Below, piece after piece: positions 6,851 through 10,589 of a DNA stretch of 10,589 bases; the first letter of the stretch is position 1; every line of letters starts with the position of its first letter. Position numbers and translations under genes: made by a program. This DNA comes from Dehalococcoidia bacterium (GTDB lineage Bacteria; Chloroflexota; Dehalococcoidia; Tepidiformales; Tepidiformaceae), in NCBI GenBank assembly GCA_009838385.1, contig VXRS01000032.1, forward strand, positions 5,556-16,144. Reading direction: 5' to 3'. The notes under the pieces were generated by a model, which was not told the DNA's origin, searched no databases, and saw nothing but the letters and a program-made list of their open reading frames with translations.

Positions 6851-7906
6851 CTACAGCCGCGGCATCACCTCGGCGGCGAACCATGTCTTGTAGTCCGCCC
6901 CCTCCAGCGCTGGCGGAACCGACCGAGGGATGGGCGCGCCCGGAACGGGCATCGGGACCGGGTGAGGCACGACGATGTCGACCCGCCCGACCGCCTCAAT
7001 GGCCGCGCGGAGCTGCCCCGCGATGTCGTCCGCCGACCCGAACAGCGCGAACGAGTCCGCCGTCTCCTCGTCGAGGAAGCTCACGAGGTTGCCCGACTCC
7101 ACGAGGTCCGGGGCGTGGTGGAAGTCGGGGTAGACCTGCTTCTTCAGTTCCTCCACGGAGGGCCCGTCCCAGGGCAGCCCCGGAATCTCGAAGAGCGCCG
7201 GCGAGTACTCGTAGTACCCCGCCGCCATTGACCGCGCCGTGGCGCGAATCTCGTCGGGCTCGTCGCTCATGACCGTGTGGAAGATGAGCCCGATGCCGAT
7301 CTCGTCTGGGTCCCGACCGGCCTCCCGCGCCCCCGCGTGCACACGCTCGATCGCCGTCCGCAGATTCTCCGGGTGCCTCCCCACCCGCAGGAACACCCCA
7401 TCCGCTACCCGCCCCGCCATCTCGATCGTCTTCGGCCCACCGGCCGCGATCCAGACCGGCACGGGCCGCGCGTGCACGAGCTGCGCCGGTCGCACCGCCC
7501 CCACGTCGACCTCCTCCCCCGCCAGCAGCCGCCGGGCCAGCACGGTCGCCTCCTCCAGCTCGGCCATGCGTGCGGGCCGCAACCCCAGCCAGCGGACCGC
7601 CGTGTCGCCCACGCCCAGTGTCAGCAGCGCCCGCCCGCCCGACATGATGTCGAGCGTCGCGATCGAGCTGGCCGAGACGGCCGGGTGGTGCAGGACCGGG
7701 TTGTCGAGCAGCAGCCCCAGCTTGATGCGCGACGTGCGCCCCGCCGCGATCGCCAGCTCCATGTAGGGGTCCCGCCGCGAAAGCGGGTTCCAGGGGATGA
7801 GCGCGTACCCCCAGCCTAGCCCCTCCGCCCGCTGGATATCCGCCACGAACCCCTCGGTCGAGGTCCAGTCGAAGCGGTTCAGCCCGAACTCTGGCCGCCC
7901 GTCCAT
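6851..7906 (-). CDS. LLM-class flavin-dependent oxidoreductase
   Basis: A 351-residue luciferase-like TIM-barrel flavoenzyme, of usual length. Features are the N-terminal strand 'FGLNRFDW' (7-14), 'AEGLGWGYALIPW' (27-39), 'TSRIKLGLLLDNPVLHHPAVSASSIATLDIMSGGRALLTLGVGD' region (58-101) with the typical 'HP...A....TLD.MSGGR..LG.G' pattern, and 'PVPVWIAAGGPKTIEMAGRVADGVFL' region (148-173), which usually contacts the cofactor phosphate. Relatives use FMN as monooxygenases or F420 as dehydrogenases/reductases; the pattern here is F420-like but not decisive. The last 40 residues hold a proline-rich segment (about 314-333). The ATG lies 7 nt after the cupin stop with no close Shine-Dalgarno (AGGAAGG is about 16 nt away), so its translation is probably coupled to the cupin gene. 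Cytoplasmic; substrate unknown. Confidence 0.9.
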   Translation of the reverse strand: MDGRPEFGLNRFDWTSTEGFVADIQRAEGLGWGYALIPWNPLSRRDPYMELAIAAGRTSRIKLGLLLDNPVLHHPAVSASSIATLDIMSGGRALLTLGVGDTAVRWLGLRPARMAELEEATVLARRLLAGEEVDVGAVRPAQLVHARPVPVWIAAGGPKTIEMAGRVADGVFLRVGRHPENLRTAIERVHAGAREAGRDPDEIGIGLIFHTVMSDEPDEIRATARSMAAGYYEYSPALFEIPGLPWDGPSVEELKKQVYPDFHHAPDLVESGNLVSFLDEETADSFALFGSADDIAGQLRAAIEAVGRVDIVVPHPVPMPVPGAPIPRSVPPALEGADYKTWFAAEVMPRL

Positions 7907-7913
7907 GGGCCGG

Positions 7914-8297
7914 CTAGCTTGCCTTCCTGGCGAGGGGGCTCTCGGCGGGGTCGCGCAGTTCGAGCACCTCGAAGAGGTTGGCCGCCGCGGAGATGCCGAC
8001 GATGTAGACCATCCGCTCCTTCACCGCGCCCTCGGCGTGGATCGCCCCCGCCGGTATCACCAGCTTGTCCCCCGGGCCGAGCGGGAAGCGCTCGCCCTCC
8101 TCGTTGAGCACGTAGCTGCGTCCCTCCAGCACGTACCCGCAGTTGTCCACGTCGTGCCAGTGGAGGGGAAGCTCATCCATGCGCTCCGAGACGTAGGTCG
8201 TCGGCCAGAGGTCGAGGCGCTTGATGTCCTCGAGCACCTCCTCCTTGGTCGTGAAGGCGTTGTGGATGACCTGCATTGGTCCCGGTTCCAGCGGCAC
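7914..8297 (-). CDS. Small single-domain cupin protein
   Basis: A 127-residue cupin. Motif 1 is at about 46-59 ('HWHDVDNCGYVLEG') with metal-type histidines H46 and H48; the Glu normally found 4-5 residues later is Asp/Asn (D51/N52). Motif 2 is at 76-87 ('GDKLVIPAGAIH'), matching G-x5-P-x-G-x2-H and giving the third histidine H87. Cupins of this size are metal-dependent dioxygenases, isomerases or sugar/organic-acid binding proteins. The GTG start at 8295-8297 is supported by AGGAGGAG at 8304-8311, 6 nt upstream; the internal ATG at M8 has no comparable site. It lies 7 nt before the LLM gene, so the two form a transcriptional pair and may act on the same compound. No signal peptide; cytoplasmic. 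Confidence 0.85.
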   Translation of the reverse strand: MPLEPGPMQVIHNAFTTKEEVLEDIKRLDLWPTTYVSERMDELPLHWHDVDNCGYVLEGRSYVLNEEGERFPLGPGDKLVIPAGAIHAEGAVKERMVYIVGISAAANLFEVLELRDPAESPLARKAS

Positions 8298-8415
8298 GGC
8301 CTGCTCCTCCTCGCCACGGGGGCGATACCGCGCGAGTGTCGCACGGAGCGCACGGCCTTCGCCATCGAGGAACGCCGGCGCTTCCTGCCGCCTCGAAGGG
8401 CGTTGCTTGCCTGCG
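8298..8415 (-). other. 118-nt gap between the metalloprotease-like gene and the cupin
   Basis: Holds the cupin Shine-Dalgarno (AGGAGGAG, 8304-8311). I see no clear promoter or terminator; the only secondary structure is an irregular GC-rich stem with a bulge near 8367-8396. The reading frame of about 100 codons crossing it is Arg/Ser-rich and overlaps the cupin, so it is not taken as a gene. Confidence 0.35.
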
Positions 8416-10488
8416 TCAGGGCTGTGCCAGTCCGGACCGGTACTCCGAGAACTGCTGGTAGAAGTCGTCGATAGTCAGGCCGAAGGCCTCTTCGAATGCC
8501 GCCTCCCAGCTCCCAGCGCCCGGCTCGTACTCGGGCCAGTCGGGCTCGCCCCGCGGCAGAAGTTCAACGTACTCCTTGAGCGCCCCTGTACCCGCCCGGT
8601 CGAGCAGACGGTCAATGGCAACGAAGGCCAGTGCCCGGCTCTCGTCGGCGCCAGCGGCACGCCAGCTGTCGGCGTCGGTGAGCTGCGAAAGGGGAGTTGG
8701 GTTGTTCCGCGCCAGTTCGGTCCGGGACCGGAGCTCGGAGTCGTACTCGGCAAGACCCGCGCCCACCGCGTAGGAGGTCTCCAGGAACGCGTGAATCCCG
8801 GAAAGGAGCCACTGCGGTCCGATAGCAACGCGTGCGCTCAGCACCTCCAAGTACCGGCGGAAGTAGTTCTCGTGCGTCAGTGACTGCTCGCAGCTCGCTT
8901 CGTGGATGATCGCCCTTCTCACCAGGCCGACTGAGCAGTTGGATGGCGCCGATCCCACCACGCCCTCACGGATCAGCGTTTCGTGGGCCAGGGTCCCTGA
9001 CTCCCCGTCTGCTGCGATGTACGAAGCGATGGTGAACGGCCTGACGCCCAGGCTCTCGATGAAGAAGGTGTAGGTGCCTGTAGCCAGCGCTTCAAAGTCC
9101 TCTCGTGCAGTCTTCGGCACCTCTCCAAAGAACACGACCACCGGTCCCGCCCTCGCTTCGCGATCGCGCTCGAACGACTCATAGAAGGCCTCCGGGTCGA
9201 TGCCGAAAGCGGTCTCGAACGCTGCCTGCCAGCTCCCAGAGGAGGCCAGCAGCCGGTAGTACTCCAGATACGAGTCGTGCTCCGCCTGTTCGGCGAGCGG
9301 CAGAAGCTGTGATAGGTCCTCCGTTACCCCTTGTCCGGGGGCGGAGTGCCCAACCAGCCAGTCCACCGCCATCGCGCCAAGGGGATACGTCGCCTGCTTG
9401 TCATAGCCTGGCGCGGTTTCATCCTCGAGCGGCTTGAGCGCTCTCCCGAAGTCTTCCGCGCGATGCTCCCACTTCAGCCGGATCGTGCTGCCGTCCCGGC
9501 CCAGCAGGGACGCCTCGTAGATCCCCTCCGCATACGTCGCCGCCCCCTCGGTCATCCACGAAGGGGGGTAGGGGTATCTGGCGAAGCTGTGCTGAAGCAC
9601 GTGGTAGTACTCGTGCGCCAGCACGCTCTCCAACCGATCCCCGACAAGGTTGTTGCCGATCTCAAGCACGCTAAGGACGACCCTGCTGGCGGGCGGAGTG
9701 CCACGAAAGTGCGTTGTGACCTGACTGGGAGAGTCCTCGGCCGTGCTCAGGGTGAACTCCGGTGGCTCGACTCCGTAGCGCTCCGCGAAGAAGCCGATCA
9801 CGTTCGTCAGCGCTCTCCGCACTTCCACCTGGCGCTCGGCTGATACGCCCTCGCCAAACTCAAACGGCGTGCGTCCCGTCTCCGACTGCCACCACCTCGT
9901 CTCGCGGCCCACCGCGACCCAGAAGGCGTCACCGCGGTCCAGTACGGCGAGGGTGTTGAGTGGGCCTGCGCCGGGCACGTAGGTGTCGAACTGCTGGGCC
10001 TCCGCATCCCACCGGAACGCGTAGTGAACGGCGTCACCCCACCGCCTGAACGCTTCCTCGATCGGCGTGCTGTCGCTCCCCGTCCAGCCCACGAGATTGA
10101 GACCTGCCTCCAGGGAGAGCAGCACGTATCGGTCGCTGACGGAACGTTCCCAGTCGACCGCTGTTTCACCGCCGATCTCCAGCCACAGGCCCTGTCCGGG
10201 AGTGACCCGGCCCATCCGGTATCCCCTGCTTGTCGGGGTCGATCGCCGGAAGCGCTGGGCCTCGGTGTCCCAGCCGCGTACCTCCCGGAGTTCGGGGATG
10301 GCTTCGAAGAGGTCGGTCACGGGTGCGGTCTTCCCAACCCAGCCCACCATGTTCCAGCCCGGATACAGCCTCGTCGTGACCGTCGGAGTCTCGTCCTGTG
10401 CGACGGTGACTCCGGGCGTCGACACGGCCCAGAGCGCAAGGGCAACGAGGATCGCGGCGACAAGCGCACGAGCGGATCGAAGCCTCAA
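8416..10488 (-). CDS. Secreted protein with two gluzincin-like (peptidase MA-type) domains, the second inactive
   Basis: A 690-residue protein. A signal peptide (basic start, hydrophobic 9-25, likely cleavage after A30) indicates export. Residues 40-108 and 126-195 are two copies of a 'GWN(M/L)VGW...WD.EAQ.F...G.(G/A)(L/F)W' repeat domain seen in Chloroflexota secreted proteins. Residues about 216-445 form a zincin: H292-E-Y-Y-H296 gives the HExxH site and E314 in 'WMTEGAATYAEG' the third ligand, a gluzincin spacing. Residues about 455-685 repeat this layout ('FFIESLGV', 'HENYF', 'WLLSGIHAFLE', 'SWEAAFEEAFG') but lack the second His (F543) and third-ligand Glu (S563). The start is TTG (10486-10488), backed by AGGGAGG 5 nt upstream and by the complete signal peptide. 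No membrane anchor follows. If active it is an extracellular zinc peptidase; the substrate is unknown. Neighbouring genes give no clear functional link. Confidence 0.85.
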   Translation of the reverse strand: MRLRSARALVAAILVALALWAVSTPGVTVAQDETPTVTTRLYPGWNMVGWVGKTAPVTDLFEAIPELREVRGWDTEAQRFRRSTPTSRGYRMGRVTPGQGLWLEIGGETAVDWERSVSDRYVLLSLEAGLNLVGWTGSDSTPIEEAFRRWGDAVHYAFRWDAEAQQFDTYVPGAGPLNTLAVLDRGDAFWVAVGRETRWWQSETGRTPFEFGEGVSAERQVEVRRALTNVIGFFAERYGVEPPEFTLSTAEDSPSQVTTHFRGTPPASRVVLSVLEIGNNLVGDRLESVLAHEYYHVLQHSFARYPYPPSWMTEGAATYAEGIYEASLLGRDGSTIRLKWEHRAEDFGRALKPLEDETAPGYDKQATYPLGAMAVDWLVGHSAPGQGVTEDLSQLLPLAEQAEHDSYLEYYRLLASSGSWQAAFETAFGIDPEAFYESFERDREARAGPVVVFFGEVPKTAREDFEALATGTYTFFIESLGVRPFTIASYIAADGESGTLAHETLIREGVVGSAPSNCSVGLVRRAIIHEASCEQSLTHENYFRRYLEVLSARVAIGPQWLLSGIHAFLETSYAVGAGLAEYDSELRSRTELARNNPTPLSQLTDADSWRAAGADESRALAFVAIDRLLDRAGTGALKEYVELLPRGEPDWPEYEPGAGSWEAAFEEAFGLTIDDFYQQFSEYRSGLAQP

Positions 10489-10493
10489 CGCTG

Positions 10494-10500
10494 CCTCCCT
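10494..10500 (-). promoter_or_regulatory. Shine-Dalgarno deciding the TTG start of the secreted protein
   Basis: AGGGAGG, 5 nt before TTG at 10486-10488. There is no ATG or GTG in frame before the signal peptide that would fit, so this site is the main reason for choosing the TTG. Confidence 0.6.
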
Positions 10501-10532
10501 GCCGGACGGGTGAGCCTTCAGCCTTCGCCCCC

Positions 10533-10589
10533 TCAGGCTCCAGCTTCTGGAACCGGACCCCCGTCAGTTCCTCCGACATCTCCCAGAGC
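10533..10589 (-). CDS. Possible C-terminal tail of a short-chain dehydrogenase (cut by edge, frame uncertain)
   Basis: Reading in from the right edge, one frame gives 'LWEMSEELTGV', very like the last residues of SDR-family oxidoreductases of the retinol-dehydrogenase type, which often end in 'LWELSEELTG'. In the sequence as given that frame stays open to 10166, which would overlap the secreted-protein gene by over 300 nt. One extra G in the G5 run (10558-10562) would instead give 'LTGGPVPEAGA' and stop at 10533-10535, leaving a normal 44-nt gap to the TTG start. So there may be a homopolymer error or a real frameshift at the 3' end. The coordinates given assume that shift. Family call rests on about ten residues. 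Confidence 0.35.
   Translation of the reverse strand, partial: ALGDVGGTDGGPVPEAGA

Noticed and set aside
8057..8365. 102-codon frame crossing the gap upstream of the cupin
   Set aside because: Arg/Ser-rich, overlaps the cupin in another frame, and the cupin's GTG has a strong Shine-Dalgarno inside this frame.
10166..10579. 137-codon frame over the start of the secreted-protein gene
   Set aside because: Most of it is a shadow in another frame of the secreted protein; only its first few codons may be the tail of an SDR gene.
1..10589. Mobile element, phage, defence system or CRISPR array
   Set aside because: No transposase, integrase, terminal repeats, repeat-spacer pattern or defence-type domains are visible; all genes fit transport, metabolism or secreted-protein families.

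Overview
This GC-rich window carries nine complete or near-complete genes plus two gene fragments at the edges, all on the minus strand. The organism is most likely a Chloroflexota bacterium (Dehalococcoidia or SAR202-like), probably from a metagenome. This is inferred from four things: a lipoprotein with an Asp run and a PTEA-rich linker, a secreted protein with 'GWNLVGW'-type repeats, the mix of LLM flavoenzyme, F420/FMN-type PPOX, D-aminoacylase-like amidohydrolase and SDR families, and the free use of GTG and TTG starts. No taxonomic marker gene is present.

Layout in the direction of transcription (high to low coordinates). At 10533-10589 lies what looks like the tail of a short-chain dehydrogenase, with a possible frameshift. 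It is followed by a large secreted protein (8416-10488) with two N-terminal repeats and two copies of a gluzincin-like domain; only the first copy keeps the HExxH...E zinc site. After a 118-nt gap come a small cupin (7914-8297) and, 7 nt later, an LLM-class flavin-dependent oxidoreductase (6851-7906). A 241-nt spacer at 6610-6850 separates these from the main operon.

The main operon consists of a Tat-type lipoprotein of the SBP_bac_5 family (4771-6609), a D-aminoacylase-like amidohydrolase (2993-4729), a DppB-like permease (1939-2919) and a DppC-like permease (974-1942; ATGA overlap with dppB). It continues into an EthD/Dabb-like small protein (519-905), a PPOX-fold oxidoreductase (56-493) and the first 14 codons of a probable SnoaL/NTF2-like protein (1-42). 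A perfect 9-bp inverted repeat lies between the hydrolase and permease genes. No ABC ATPase gene is present.

The most economical reading is an uptake-and-breakdown locus. The lipoprotein and two permeases would bring in a small organic compound, perhaps an amide or N-acyl compound; the amidohydrolase would cleave it; and the flavin/F420 enzymes and small alpha/beta-barrel proteins would oxidise or process the product. The substrate cannot be read from the sequence. I see no CRISPR array, mobile element, tRNA, rRNA or defence system, and no stretch over 300 bases without a gene.
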